Source: Blastococcus sp. URHD0036 (lineage in GTDB: Bacteria; Actinomycetota; Actinomycetes; Mycobacteriales; Geodermatophilaceae). Taken from it: 64,000 nucleotides of DNA. Below the pieces are notes generated by a model that had not been told where the DNA came from, ran no database searches, and saw nothing but the letters and a program-made list of their open reading frames with translations. The position numbers were made by a program, and so were the translations under genes. The stretch covers positions 310,001 through 374,000 of the forward strand of contig NZ_JNIK01000015.1 of the NCBI RefSeq assembly GCF_000701365.1, read 5' to 3'. This document shows positions 33,347-44,393 of the stretch, piece after piece. The first letter of the stretch is position 1. Each line of letters opens with the position of its first letter.

Positions 33347-34306
33347 ATGGACGGCGTGACGGCAGGAACGCGAGCCATCTCGCCCTACGCGGTGTTCGAC
33401 CGCGCGTCGTGGCGGGCGCTGGCGGCCGGGTCGGAACTCCCCCTCGACGAGGGCGAGCTGGCCGACCTGAAGAGCCTCGGCGACCGGATCGACCTCGACG
33501 AGGTGACGACGGTCTACCTGCCGCTGGCCAAGCTGCTGAACCTGCACGTCGAGGCCAGCCGCGGCCTCTGGGCGGCCCGCAACCGGTTCCTCGGCGACAC
33601 CAGCGCCAAGGTCCCCTACGTCATCGCCGTCGCCGGCAGCGTGGCGGTCGGCAAGAGCACCACCGCCCGGCTGCTGCAGACACTGCTGGCCAAGGGGCCC
33701 GGCTCGCCGCGGGTCGACCTGGTCACCACCGACGGGTTCCTGCTCCCCAACGCCGTCCTCGAGGCGCGGGGGCTGCTGGGCCGCAAGGGCTTCCCGGAGA
33801 GCTACGACCGGCGGGCGCTCATCCGCTTCCTCTCCGAGGTGAAGGGCGGCCGGGGTCGGGTCAGCGCGCCGCTGTACTCCCACCAGTCCTACGACGTCGT
33901 CGCGGACGCGACCCAGGACGTCGACCGGCCGGACATCCTGGTGCTCGAGGGGCTCAACGTGCTGCAGGCCGGACGCCGCGCCGACGGCCGCGCCCCGGAG
34001 GTCTTCCTCTCCGACCTGTTCGACTTCTCCGTCTACGTCGACGCCGCCGAGGCCGACATCCAGCAGTGGTACGTGGAGCGCTTCCTGGCCCTGCGCCGCA
34101 CCGCGTTCGCCGACAGCGGCGCCTACTTCCACCGCTTCGCCGACCTCAGCGACGAGCAGGCCCGCCAGACCGCCCTGGAGATCTGGCGGTCGGTGAACGT
34201 GCCGAACCTCCGGGAGAACATCGTGCCCACCCGTTCGCGCGCGCGGGCCGTGCTGCAGAAGGCCGCCGACCACTCGGTGCGCCGGGTCCTCCTCCGCAAG
34301 CTCTGA
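33347..34306 (+). CDS. coaA: pantothenate kinase, type I
   Basis: 319 residues, matching bacterial CoaA. Walker A is [19 protein letters not shown] (about residue 95), with the type-I signatures [49 protein letters not shown] and [12 protein letters not shown]. It phosphorylates pantothenate as the first step of coenzyme A synthesis and is normally inhibited by CoA. ATG chosen; a GTG 9 bp later is also possible, and neither has a strong ribosome-binding site. Confidence 0.95.
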   Translation: MDGVTAGTRAISPYAVFDRASWRALAAGSELPLDEGELADLKSLGDRIDLDEVTTVYLPLAKLLNLHVEASRGLWAARNRFLGDTSAKVPYVIAVAGSVAVGKSTTARLLQTLLAKGPGSPRVDLVTTDGFLLPNAVLEARGLLGRKGFPESYDRRALIRFLSEVKGGRGRVSAPLYSHQSYDVVADATQDVDRPDILVLEGLNVLQAGRRADGRAPEVFLSDLFDFSVYVDAAEADIQQWYVERFLALRRTAFADSGAYFHRFADLSDEQARQTALEIWRSVNVPNLRENIVPTRSRARAVLQKAADHSVRRVLLRKL

Positions 34307-34358
34307 CCTCCGCTCGGCGCCCCCTCCCCCTGCGGACGCGACCGGCGGCCGCTCCGCG

Positions 34359-34381
34359 GCGACGTTGTTGGGGATAACGGT
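34359..34381 (+). repeat. 23-bp dispersed motif, copy 3
   Basis: GCGACGTTGTTGGGG then ATAACGGT, identical to copy 2. It stands 53 bp after coaA and 32 bp before a small open frame, 17.9 kb right of the dif-like site. Confidence 0.88.
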
Positions 34382-34412
34382 CATGGGGCGAACACGGACG
34401 GAGGGCCGACGC

Positions 34413-34586
34413 ATGGTCCACCCCCTGGCTCCGCCGTGCCCATGGCAGATGTGCACGACCCCGACGGGTGACTCCGTCGGCGCGGCACCTGACTCCGGCC
34501 GTGATCCCGCGCACACTCATCGATGTTCGGTCACCGACCGGACACGAACCGTGACCCTCGGCCCTCCGGGGCCCGATCGGGAGTGA
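34413..34586 (+). CDS. possible small protein of 57 residues
   Basis: Uncertain gene. A good ribosome-binding site (GGAGGG) stands 7 bp before the ATG, and the frame runs to a TGA six bp before the DUF5999 start, so it may be a leader gene or small partner. The sequence (MVHPLAPPCPWQMCTTPTGD at the start) has three cysteines and no known domain, and composition is ordinary for a random frame in this GC range. It is the first frame downstream of repeat copy 3. Confidence 0.35.
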   Translation: MVHPLAPPCPWQMCTTPTGDSVGAAPDSGRDPAHTHRCSVTDRTRTVTLGPPGPDRE

Positions 34587-34591
34587 TCCTG

Positions 34592-34792
34592 ATGTGCCAC
34601 CACGTATCCCCGTGCCCCGACGCCACCGGCGACGACCGTGACCTCGCCGCGGTGGTGAGCAGCCACCCCGAGCAGGGCTGGAGCCTGCTCTGCAACGGCG
34701 TCGTCCTGTTCGACGACGACGGCGAGCTGCTGCCCGACGGCCGTGCCGTCGCCCACCACCGCGACTTCGTGCCGGTGCTCGCCGGCGCCTGA
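34592..34792 (+). CDS. DUF5999 small protein
   Basis: 66 residues beginning MCHHVSPCPDATGDDRDLAA, the conserved opening of DUF5999: a Cys-His-His and a second Cys near the N-terminus that could bind a metal, then WSLLCNGVVLFDDDGELLPD with a further cysteine. These short actinobacterial proteins have no known role. GGGAG 8 bp upstream fixes the ATG; longer frames to the left have no support. Confidence 0.8.
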   Translation: MCHHVSPCPDATGDDRDLAAVVSSHPEQGWSLLCNGVVLFDDDGELLPDGRAVAHHRDFVPVLAGA

Positions 34793-34822
34793 CCGGTTCC
34801 GCCCCGGCCCCCCGCGGGAGCG

Positions 34823-35470
34823 TCAGCCCGCGCGCGCGACGCCCCGCTCGGGTGCGGCCATGTCCCCGGTCCCTGGCGTCCCCTCGGCCAGCCCGTAGCG
34901 CAGGAAGACCGTGCCCCTGCCGCCCGCGGCAGGCGGCTCCAGGAGCGTGAGGTTCGCGGGTACCGCACCCCCGTCGAACACCTTCTTGCCCGTGCCGAGC
35001 GTGATCGGGTGCAGCCAGAGGTCGAGCCGGTCGAACAGCCGCTCACGCAGCAGCGTCTGCACCAGGTCCAGGCTGCCGACGACCTTGATGTGCTCGTGCC
35101 GGTCCCGGACCTCGCGGACCGCCGCGGGGAGGTCGGGGCCCAGCTGCGTGGACCCGGCCCACGAGAGGTCCGGCCGCCCGCGGGAGGCCACGTACTTCGG
35201 GATCCGGTTGAAGAGGGTGGCGATGTCGTCGTCCTGGCCGCCCTCCTGGTGCGGCCAGAACGCGGCGAAGATGTCGTACGTCCGCCGGCCCAGCAGGAGC
35301 GCGTCGGTGCCCTCGTACGCGGCAGCGACCTGCGCCCCGGACACCTCGTCCATCAGGGGCGCCTGCCAGCCGCCGAAGGCGAACCCGCCCTCGGGGTCCT
35401 CCTCCGGCCCGCCGGGCGCCTGCCCGACGAGGTCGAGGGTCGCGAACATCTCGATGTGGACGAGGCCCAT
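34823..35470 (-). CDS. dihydrofolate reductase-like protein (RibD C-terminal family)
   Basis: 215 residues. The fold is recognised by MGLVHIEMFATLDLVGQAPG at the start, DALLLGRRTYDIFAAFWP, KYVASRGRPDLSW and IKVVGSLDLVQTLLRERLFD, and LDLWLHPITLGTGKKVFDG, the standard pattern of YwjB/YyaP-like proteins. They bind NADPH; the reaction in this group is generally unknown. Convergent with DUF5999, head-to-tail with gcvP at a distance of 72 bp upstream. Confidence 0.87.
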   Translation of the reverse strand: MGLVHIEMFATLDLVGQAPGGPEEDPEGGFAFGGWQAPLMDEVSGAQVAAAYEGTDALLLGRRTYDIFAAFWPHQEGGQDDDIATLFNRIPKYVASRGRPDLSWAGSTQLGPDLPAAVREVRDRHEHIKVVGSLDLVQTLLRERLFDRLDLWLHPITLGTGKKVFDGGAVPANLTLLEPPAAGGRGTVFLRYGLAEGTPGTGDMAAPERGVARAG

Positions 35471-35542
35471 GGCGCACTCCCGGGATCGGTCGACTCTGTC
35501 GGGAGGTAGACCGCCGGCCGCCGGCGGACTGAGCGGTGCGGC

Positions 35543-38548
<3,006 letters not shown>

Positions 38549-38626
38549 TGCTGCGACGCTACATCAACCGTCGGCCTCCCGGCCGACACCGCGGCCAGGT
38601 GCCGACCCCACCTGAGCGGAGCCCCA

Positions 38627-38642
38627 CCGCCGCGTCCGGCGG
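38627..38642 (-). terminator. possible terminator after the MerR gene
   Basis: Short hairpin CCGCCG-CGTC-CGGCGG in the 135-bp gap between the MerR gene and gcvP. It could attenuate read-through into gcvP; no T-run. Confidence 0.35.
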
Positions 38643-38683
38643 GGACCCTTCGGGCCCGCCACCGACCGCGGCATCAACGGCAA

Positions 38684-39253
38684 CTACACCGCTTTGCGGC
38701 GGCGGCGCATCGAGAGCTCGTCGTCGCTCTGCTGCACGGGGGCGCCGTCCAGCCGCTCCGCCGGCAGCTCGGCGAGCTCGCCGGACAGCTCACGGAGGGC
38801 GCCGGAGACGGCGATGCCGAAGACGCCCTGGCCGCCGGCGAGCAGGTCCACGACCTCCTCCGCGGAGGTGCACTCGTAGACCGTGGCGCCGTCGGAGAAC
38901 AGCGTCACGTTGGCGAGGTCCTTGATCCCGCGGTTGCGCAGGTGGTCGACGGCCTTGCGGATGTTCTGCAGGGAGACGCCGGTGTCCAGCAGCCGCTTGA
39001 CGACCTTGAGCACGAGGATGTCGCGGAAGGAGTACAGCCGCTGCGTGCCCGAGCCGGTGGCGCTGCGCACCGACGGGGCGACGAGACCGGTCCGGGCCCA
39101 GTAGTCGAGCTGGCGGTACGTGATCCCGGCCGCGGCACACGCGGTCGGGCCGCGGTAACCGACCAGGTCGGTGTCCACCTCGTCGTAGGAGGGGGCGCCG
39201 ACGGCGGCGTCACTGAAGAGCTGGCCTTGGGAGCCGCTGCTCTGGTCGCTCAC
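38684..39253 (-). CDS. MerR-family regulator (Rv1830-like)
   Basis: 189 residues. The winged helix is central rather than N-terminal: GYRGPTACAAAGITYRQLDY, then WARTGLVAPSVR and RLYSFRDILVLKVVKRLLDT; a short coil (SLQNIRKAVDHLRNRGI) and a C-terminal sensor part follow. No metal-binding cysteines of the classic MerR type. The GTG was chosen because GGAGGA stands 9 bp upstream. Order and strand match M. tuberculosis Rv1828-Rv1832, where this gene stands between the DUF151 protein and gcvB. Confidence 0.88.
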   Translation of the reverse strand: MSDQSSGSQGQLFSDAAVGAPSYDEVDTDLVGYRGPTACAAAGITYRQLDYWARTGLVAPSVRSATGSGTQRLYSFRDILVLKVVKRLLDTGVSLQNIRKAVDHLRNRGIKDLANVTLFSDGATVYECTSAEEVVDLLAGGQGVFGIAVSGALRELSGELAELPAERLDGAPVQQSDDELSMRRRRKAV

Positions 39254-39527
39254 GTCGGCGTCCTCCTCCGTGTCCCGCCCCCGGTCGGGGCGGTGACCCC
39301 GGCGTCGCACGCTGGCCCGACCCACAGGCCCCTCGTGTCACACCGGTGTTGTTCGTGCAACGTAAGCCGGGCCCTGGGGTGGGTCAACTGAGCGAGGCGG
39401 CGTGTCGGCGCCTCGTGACCCGAAGGAAGGGTATCGACGGCCATGCGGAGGCACTCAAGCCGTCGTGTGACCGGCGGGACGCGTGGGACGACTGTGTCCT
39501 CCGGGGTCCCACCCGCCTCGGGCGGTG

Positions 39528-40010
39528 TCAGCCCGCGTTGCCGGAGCCCGCTCCGAAGTCCTCCGGCGAGATCTGGTCGAGGAACTCGCGGAACTTCTCC
39601 ACCTCGTCCTCCTGCTCGTCGGGGATCTCGATGCCGACCTCGTCGAGCAGCGACTCGGCGCCGTAGATGGGCGCGCCGGTGCGGACGGCGAGCGCGACCG
39701 CGTCGGAGGGGCGGGCGCTGACCACGCGGTCCTCACCGAGCACGAGCTCGGCGATGTAGATGCCGTCGCGCATCTCGGTGATGTTGACGGCCTCGAGGGT
39801 GGCGCCGAGCGCGCGGACGACGTCCCGGAGCAGGTCGTGCGTCATCGGCCGGGCCGGCCGGACACCCTGCTGCTCGAAGGCGATGGCGGCGGCCTCGACG
39901 GCACCGATCCAGATCGGGAGGTACCGCTCACCCTGCGTCTCCTTGAGCAGCAGGATCGGCTGGTTGCCGGGCAGCTCGACCCGGACCCCGACGACTCGCA
40001 GTTCCTGCAC
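39528..40010 (-). CDS. bifunctional nuclease family protein (DUF151)
   Basis: 160 residues, normal length. Motifs: ILLLKETQGERYLPIWIG, EAAAIAFEQQGVRPARPMTH, VNITEMRDGIYIAELVL and SARPSDAVALAVRTGAPIY. Plant and archaeal relatives show nuclease activity; the bacterial role is unclear. Member of the conserved block between ftsR and the second MerR gene (Rv1829 in M. tuberculosis). Start GTG. Confidence 0.9.
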   Translation of the reverse strand: MQELRVVGVRVELPGNQPILLLKETQGERYLPIWIGAVEAAAIAFEQQGVRPARPMTHDLLRDVVRALGATLEAVNITEMRDGIYIAELVLGEDRVVSARPSDAVALAVRTGAPIYGAESLLDEVGIEIPDEQEDEVEKFREFLDQISPEDFGAGSGNAG

Positions 40011-40122
40011 GGAGGCTCCTCAGCTGCGCGGTACGGCTGGACGACGGTCTCCGTGAGGCGCTCGGGTCGTCGTCGTCCGGCGGCGCCCCCCGGGAGACCG
40101 GTGCGACCACCGTACGCCCGAC

Positions 40123-40869
40123 CTAGGACCGCAGGAGGTCCCGGAGTCGTGCCTCCAGCAGCGCGCTGTGCAGCTGGGCGGAGAGCCCGGCCAGCTCCCG
40201 CAGCTTCTCCGTCGCCCGGGCCCGGGCGTCCTCCGAACGGGCCCGCAGGACCGGGGTCACCAGCTGCTCCACGAGGCCGGCCTCGCGCTCGGCGCCGGTG
40301 CGGTACACCCGCAGGTGCCGCGGCTCCAGCCCGTGCCGGGCGAGCTCCGCGGCGGCCCGGGCCACGGGCAGGTCGGCTGCGGGATAGCGGCCGTCGGCGT
40401 CGGTGGCGAGCAGGCCGAACTGCAGGCAGTCGGCCAGCTGGTCGAGCTCCATCCCGGCGGCCTGCGCGAACTCCTCCGGGCTCATCGCGCCGTCGGCGTC
40501 CCCGTGCCCGGCGTCGGCGGCCGCCCGCGCGGCCTCGGCCGCCGCGGTGACCGGCCCGTCGGACCCCGGCAGCGGCAGCCCGCGATCCAGCGCGGCCAGG
40601 TGGTCCTTGATGACGCGCAGCGGCAGGTACTGGTCGCGCTGCGCGGACAGCACGTACCGCAGCCGCGCGACGTCGGCCCCGGAGAACTTCCGGTAGCCCG
40701 ACGGCGTGCGCTCGGGGTGGACCAGGTCCTCGGTCTCGAGGTAACGGATCTTGCTGATCGTCACGTCGGGGAACTCGTCGCGGAGGACGTTCAGCACCTC
40801 GCCGATGGTGTACCGCGGGGTGTGGTCGCCGGCGCCGTCCCCGGACGCGCGGCGGGGCGCTCCGGGCAC
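40123..40869 (-). CDS. ftsR: MerR-family regulator FtsR (Rv1828 type)
   Basis: 248 residues. The MerR helix-turn-helix is at residues 18-85: YTIGEVLNVLRDEFPDVTIS, KIRYLETEDLVHPERTPSGY and RKFSGADVARLRYVLSAQRD. The C-terminal half is the dimer/effector part. The C. glutamicum homologue FtsR activates ftsZ expression; position after garA fits. Start GTG, 4 bp after the FHA gene's stop, so co-transcribed with it. Confidence 0.88.
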   Translation of the reverse strand: MPGAPRRASGDGAGDHTPRYTIGEVLNVLRDEFPDVTISKIRYLETEDLVHPERTPSGYRKFSGADVARLRYVLSAQRDQYLPLRVIKDHLAALDRGLPLPGSDGPVTAAAEAARAAADAGHGDADGAMSPEEFAQAAGMELDQLADCLQFGLLATDADGRYPAADLPVARAAAELARHGLEPRHLRVYRTGAEREAGLVEQLVTPVLRARSEDARARATEKLRELAGLSAQLHSALLEARLRDLLRS

Positions 40870-40873
40870 CGGG

Positions 40874-41395
40874 TCAGCGGGCGGCGGGCTCGCCGGTGCG
40901 CGGGCCGGTGAGGTAGACCAGCCGGAACTTGCCGATCTGCACCTCGTCCCCGCCCGCGAGGGTGGCGACGTCGACCGGCTCGCGGTTGACGTAGGTGCCG
41001 TTCAGGCTGCCGACGTCGTGCACGGAGAAGCCGCCGCCCTCGCGGTGGAACTCCACGTGCCGGCGGCTGACGGTGACGTCGTCGAGGAAGATGTCGCTGT
41101 CGGGGTGGCGGCCCGCGGTGGTGACGTCCTGGTCGAGCAGGAAGCGGCTGCCGGCGTTGGGGCCACGCTTGACGACCAGCAGCGCCGAGCCGGCCGGGAG
41201 GGACTCGACGGCCCCGGCGTGCGCGTCGGTGCCGGGGTCGACCGCGACCTCGACGACCTCCCCGGAGTCCTCGCCGCCGACCTTGGGGATGACGCTGGTC
41301 GACTCCCCCATGCGCTCGGGGGCGAGGGCCGAGCCGCACTGCGCGCAGAAGCGACTGCCCTCGGGGTTGTTGTGTCCACAACGAGTGCAGTGCAC
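40874..41395 (-). CDS. garA: FHA-domain protein (GarA/OdhI-like) with N-terminal zinc ribbon
   Basis: 173 residues. Residues 1-25 form a zinc ribbon (CTRCGHNNPEG then FCAQCGSAL); ESTSV near residue 32 corresponds to the phospho-Thr motif ETTSV of GarA/OdhI; the FHA domain covers about 80-165 (TTAGRHPDSDIFLDD, SRRHVEFH, GSLNGTYVN). GarA/OdhI, when unphosphorylated, restrains 2-oxoglutarate dehydrogenase and glutamate dehydrogenase and is switched by PknG/PknB-type kinases. The zinc ribbon is absent in M. tuberculosis GarA as I recall but common in other actinobacteria. Start GTG. Confidence 0.88.
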   Translation of the reverse strand: MHCTRCGHNNPEGSRFCAQCGSALAPERMGESTSVIPKVGGEDSGEVVEVAVDPGTDAHAGAVESLPAGSALLVVKRGPNAGSRFLLDQDVTTAGRHPDSDIFLDDVTVSRRHVEFHREGGGFSVHDVGSLNGTYVNREPVDVATLAGGDEVQIGKFRLVYLTGPRTGEPAAR

Positions 41396-41703
41396 GTCGA
41401 TCTCCTCCGGTGCAAGGGGCACCGCCGCGGACCGGGGGGTCTGGCCACGGGCGGCCGGCGGACGACGGACCGGTCGGTGCCGTCGTGGGTCGGCCGCCGC
41501 GCTCGGCACGGCGGGCCGTTGGTCATGGAACCAGCGGTGGACCCGAGGGTCAACCGCAGGTACAGGGTGGCGGACCCGATCCCCGAGGGGCGCGGGCGCA
41601 CGCCGAGCATAGTGAGGCCGGTGCGCCCCGGGCGCAGGCGACCACGCGGCCCGCGCGGCGTCGCGGCCCTGGTCGGGCCCGCGGGAGCCGTGGGCCGGCC
41701 GGG
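41396..41703. other. 308-bp intergenic region between gcvH and garA
   Basis: No gene seen. It must hold the garA promoter (minus strand) and the end of the gcvH transcript; a GC-rich imperfect hairpin near 41640-41700 could serve as the terminator. I see no clear -35/-10 pair that I would defend. Confidence 0.5.
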
Positions 41704-42108
41704 TCAGGACCCGTCGACCATCGTCTGGTAGGCGGCGGCGTCGAGCAGGGCGGCGGTGGGGTCCTCCCCGCCGTCGCCGACCCGGATGTCGACCAGCCAG
41801 CCGGCGCCGTACGGGTCGGCGTTGACCGTCTCCGGGGTGTCGCCCAGGACGTCGTTGACCGCCACGACGACCCCCGCGACCGGCGCGTAGACGTCGGAGA
41901 CGGACTTGGTCGACTCCACCTCGCCCATCGGGTCCCCCGCGGCGAGCTCGGCGCCGACCTCGGGCAGCTGCACGAACACGATGTCGCCCAGGGCGTCCTG
42001 CGCGTGGTCGGTGATGCCCACGCGGACGACGGTCGCCCCCTCGTCGCCGGTGCGCACGAGGGTCCACTCGTGCTGGTCGGTGTAGCGGCGGTCGGTGGGC
42101 ACGGTCAT
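41704..42108 (-). CDS. gcvH: glycine cleavage system H protein
   Basis: 134 residues. Lipoyl domain with the modified Lys in MGEVESTKSVSDVYAPVAG (Lys67-68 region), preceded by HEWTLVRTGDEGATVVRVGI and DALGDIVFVQLPEVG. It carries the aminomethyl group between the P and T proteins. Start ATG. Lies upstream of garA on the same strand; GarA controls flux at 2-oxoglutarate/glutamate, so the block links glycine and glutamate metabolism. Confidence 0.96.
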   Translation of the reverse strand: MTVPTDRRYTDQHEWTLVRTGDEGATVVRVGITDHAQDALGDIVFVQLPEVGAELAAGDPMGEVESTKSVSDVYAPVAGVVVAVNDVLGDTPETVNADPYGAGWLVDIRVGDGGEDPTAALLDAAAYQTMVDGS

Positions 42109-42137
42109 GCGGCAAGGCTCCCGGAGTTCGTGGTGGG

Positions 42138-42169
42138 CCCCCTCCGCGGCGCGCTGCGCGCGGAGGGGG
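42138..42169 (-). terminator. terminator of the pgsA-DUF881 operon
   Basis: Inverted repeat CCCCCTCCGCG / CGCGGAGGGGG, 11-bp arms with a 10-nt loop, directly after the last DUF881 gene and before gcvH on the minus strand. Confidence 0.75.
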
Positions 42170-42174
42170 GTCCG

Positions 42175-43080
42175 TCATTCGTCGGGTTCAGCGTATTGAG
42201 GCGTCTCCAGCGGTCGCAACGCGTCCACCAGCACCCGCTCGGACTGGGCGATGACCACGCTCCCGCCCCGCCGGTTGACCGTGTCGACGACGCCGCCGGG
42301 GATGTTCATCGCCGTCTCGAGGTCCTGCGGTGAGCCGATCACGACGATCTCGTAGGGGCTGGTGATCGCCTGCCCGTCGATGCCCAGGTCGCCCGGGTCG
42401 CCGGTGACCGCCGAGCTGACGCCGATCCGGACGCCGTCGACCTGCATGGTCTCCGCCCCCGCGCCGCGCAGCTCCTGGATGGCGCCGAGGACGTCGGCCA
42501 CGCGGACCTCGCCCTCGGGGTCCCGGATGGTCATGACCAGCCCCGGGCCCTCCGCCGCCACGGTGCCGTTGAGGATCGCGAGCGCGTCGGCCCGCTCCTG
42601 CGCCTCCTCGAGGGCGGCGTCGGCACGGCTGTCGGAGTCGCTGAGGTCGCGCAGGGCGCCGCGCTGGTCGGCCAGCTGGGCCCGCAGCCGGGCCTGCTCG
42701 GCCTCGAGCTCGTCGAGGATGCGGACCAGGTCCTCCTCGCGGGCACCGGTCAGCGCCTGGTCGGTGTCGGTGACCCGGACCTGGACGGCGAAGGCGAACC
42801 CGAGCAGCAGGGTCAGCACGCCGATGAGCGCCGCCGCCACCGGATCGCGACGACGTCGTGCGGCCGGCGGTCCGGCCGGCCCCGGCTCGGTCGGCTCGGG
42901 TCCGGACTCGGGCTTGGCGGCCTCGGGTCCGGACTCGGACTCGGGCGCGGCGGCCTCCGCCGGCTCCGGCCCGGCAGCCGGCGGCGCCGGCTCCGCCGCC
43001 TCCGGCGGGGGCTCGGGCCCGGTCGGCTCCGGCGCCGGCCCCTCCTCCGGCGCACCCTCCGGGCGCGGCTCCCCGGTCAT
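42175..43080 (-). CDS. DUF881 family membrane-anchored protein (second copy)
   Basis: 301 residues. A Pro/Glu/Ala-rich cytoplasmic tail of about 75 residues, RRRRD, one membrane helix (PVAAALIGVLTLLLGFAFAV), a coiled coil (EEDLVRILDELEAEQARLRA onward) and the DUF881 domain outside (LAILNGTVAAEGPGLVMTIR, IQELRGAGAETMQVDGVRI, YEIVVIGSPQDLETAMNIPG). Function unknown; partner of the other DUF881 protein and the small basic protein. ATG overlaps the sbp stop by 4 bp (ATGA). Confidence 0.9.
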   Translation of the reverse strand: MTGEPRPEGAPEEGPAPEPTGPEPPPEAAEPAPPAAGPEPAEAAAPESESGPEAAKPESGPEPTEPGPAGPPAARRRRDPVAAALIGVLTLLLGFAFAVQVRVTDTDQALTGAREEDLVRILDELEAEQARLRAQLADQRGALRDLSDSDSRADAALEEAQERADALAILNGTVAAEGPGLVMTIRDPEGEVRVADVLGAIQELRGAGAETMQVDGVRIGVSSAVTGDPGDLGIDGQAITSPYEIVVIGSPQDLETAMNIPGGVVDTVNRRGGSVVIAQSERVLVDALRPLETPQYAEPDE

Positions 43081-43409
43081 GCCCGGAACACGTGCCGGCG
43101 GATGGCCGCGGCGTTGCCGAAGATGCGGATGCCCAGGACGACGACCACGGCCGTGGACAGCTGCGCGCCGACCCCGAGCTGGTCGCCGAGGTACACGATC
43201 AGCGCCGCGACGACGACGTTGGAGACGAACGAGATCACGAAGACCTTGGCGTCGAAGATCCGGTCGAGCCGGGCCCGCACGCCGCCGAACACCGCGTCGA
43301 GGGCGGCCACGACAGCGATCGGCAGATAGGGCTGCAGCCACAGCGGCACCGTGGGGTCGAACACCAGACCCAGCACGACGCCGACAACCAGCCCGAGGAC
43401 GGGGATCAC
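43077..43409 (-). CDS. sbp: small basic membrane protein (Sbp, DUF1290)
   Basis: 110 residues with three hydrophobic segments (PVLGLVVGVVLGLVF, LPIAVVAALDAVFGGVRARL, FVISFVSNVVVAALIVYLGD). The FGGVRARLDRIFDAKVFVIS segment is the signature. Always found between two DUF881 genes in actinobacteria and, in Firmicutes, next to division genes. Function unknown. Three bp after the first DUF881 gene and 4-bp overlap with the second. Confidence 0.92.
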   Translation of the reverse strand: MIPVLGLVVGVVLGLVFDPTVPLWLQPYLPIAVVAALDAVFGGVRARLDRIFDAKVFVISFVSNVVVAALIVYLGDQLGVGAQLSTAVVVVLGIRIFGNAAAIRRHVFRA

Positions 43410-43412
43410 GGG

Positions 43413-44393
43413 TCAGCCTCCGGGGGTCTGGTCAGGGGTGGTGCCGGGGGCGCCCGGGTCGGTGCCGCCCGCGGGGGGTGCGCCGGCACCGGTACCACCG
43501 GCGGGTGGCACGGCGTCGTCGGCACCGCCCTCGGGCGGGACCGGGGTGGCCGACCGCAGCTCGGGCGTCCGCCCGGGCGGCAGCGAGAGCTCGTCGCGCT
43601 CGGCGAAGTCGAAGCGCAGCCCGAACGACTCCGACGTGCCCGCCAGGGTGATGACCTCGGGGACGGTCAGGAAGCGGGAGCGCAGGGTGTCGGGGTCGCC
43701 GATCGCGCTGATCTCGTACGGGTTGGTGACCGGCCGGAAGTCCACCAGCACGGCCTCCCCCGCGAAGCGGATCGCGGTGGTCGGGCTCAGCCGCTGGCCG
43801 TTGATGCTCACGGCCTCGGCGCCGGCGGCCCAGAGCGCGTTGACCACGGCCTGGATGTCGTCGTCACGGATCCGGCCGCTCGGGTCGGCCTCCTGGTCGC
43901 CGCCCACCGGGTCGTCCTCCGCCTCGGCCTCCGCGTCGGCGAGGGTGACGAGCAGGCCGGGTCCGGTGACGGGCACCGTGCCGGCCATCTGCTCGGCGGC
44001 GTCCAGGTCGGCCAGCGCCTGCCGGCCCTCGTCGGAGGCGGCGAGCGCCGACTCCCGCGCGGTGGCCACCTCGGCGCGGGCGTCCTCCAACTCCAGGACG
44101 AGGGCGTCGGTGGCGTCCTGCGCGTCGCCGATGTCGTCGACGAGGGCGGCGCGGATCTGCTGGCGGCCCTCGGCCCCCTGGGCGGTCAGGTGGTAGGTCA
44201 CCGCGACGAGCAGGCCGGCGGCGACCATGAGGAGGGCGACCGCGACGCGCCCCCCGGTGCGCCGGGCGCGCCCCTCCGGCCGGCCCTCGCGGGCGCGGGC
44301 GGCCTGCGTGTAGGCCGGGTCGAGCGTCTCGGCGAGGACCTGGTCCAGCAGGGAGGCGCCCGCCGAGCGCAGGCCCCCGCCGGCGGTCGTCAC
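43413..44393 (-). CDS. DUF881 family membrane-anchored protein (first copy)
   Basis: 326 residues. Cytoplasmic N-terminus, one membrane helix (VAVALLMVAAGLLVAVTYHL), coiled coil (LEDARAEVATARESALAASD), then DUF881 (VTGPGLLVTLADAEAEAEDD, AVVNALWAAGAEAVSINGQR, YEISAIGDPDTLRSRFLTVP) and a Pro/Gly/Ala-rich disordered tail of about 55 residues (repeated PPAGGT). The GTG overlaps the pgsA stop by 4 bp (GTGA). Corresponds to Rv1823 of M. tuberculosis. Confidence 0.9.
   Translation of the reverse strand: MTTAGGGLRSAGASLLDQVLAETLDPAYTQAARAREGRPEGRARRTGGRVAVALLMVAAGLLVAVTYHLTAQGAEGRQQIRAALVDDIGDAQDATDALVLELEDARAEVATARESALAASDEGRQALADLDAAEQMAGTVPVTGPGLLVTLADAEAEAEDDPVGGDQEADPSGRIRDDDIQAVVNALWAAGAEAVSINGQRLSPTTAIRFAGEAVLVDFRPVTNPYEISAIGDPDTLRSRFLTVPEVITLAGTSESFGLRFDFAERDELSLPPGRTPELRSATPVPPEGGADDAVPPAGGTGAGAPPAGGTDPGAPGTTPDQTPGG

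Noticed and set aside
38549-38683. Glycine riboswitch in front of gcvP
   Set aside because: The 135-bp leader shows no tandem aptamer pattern I can recognise, only a short hairpin.
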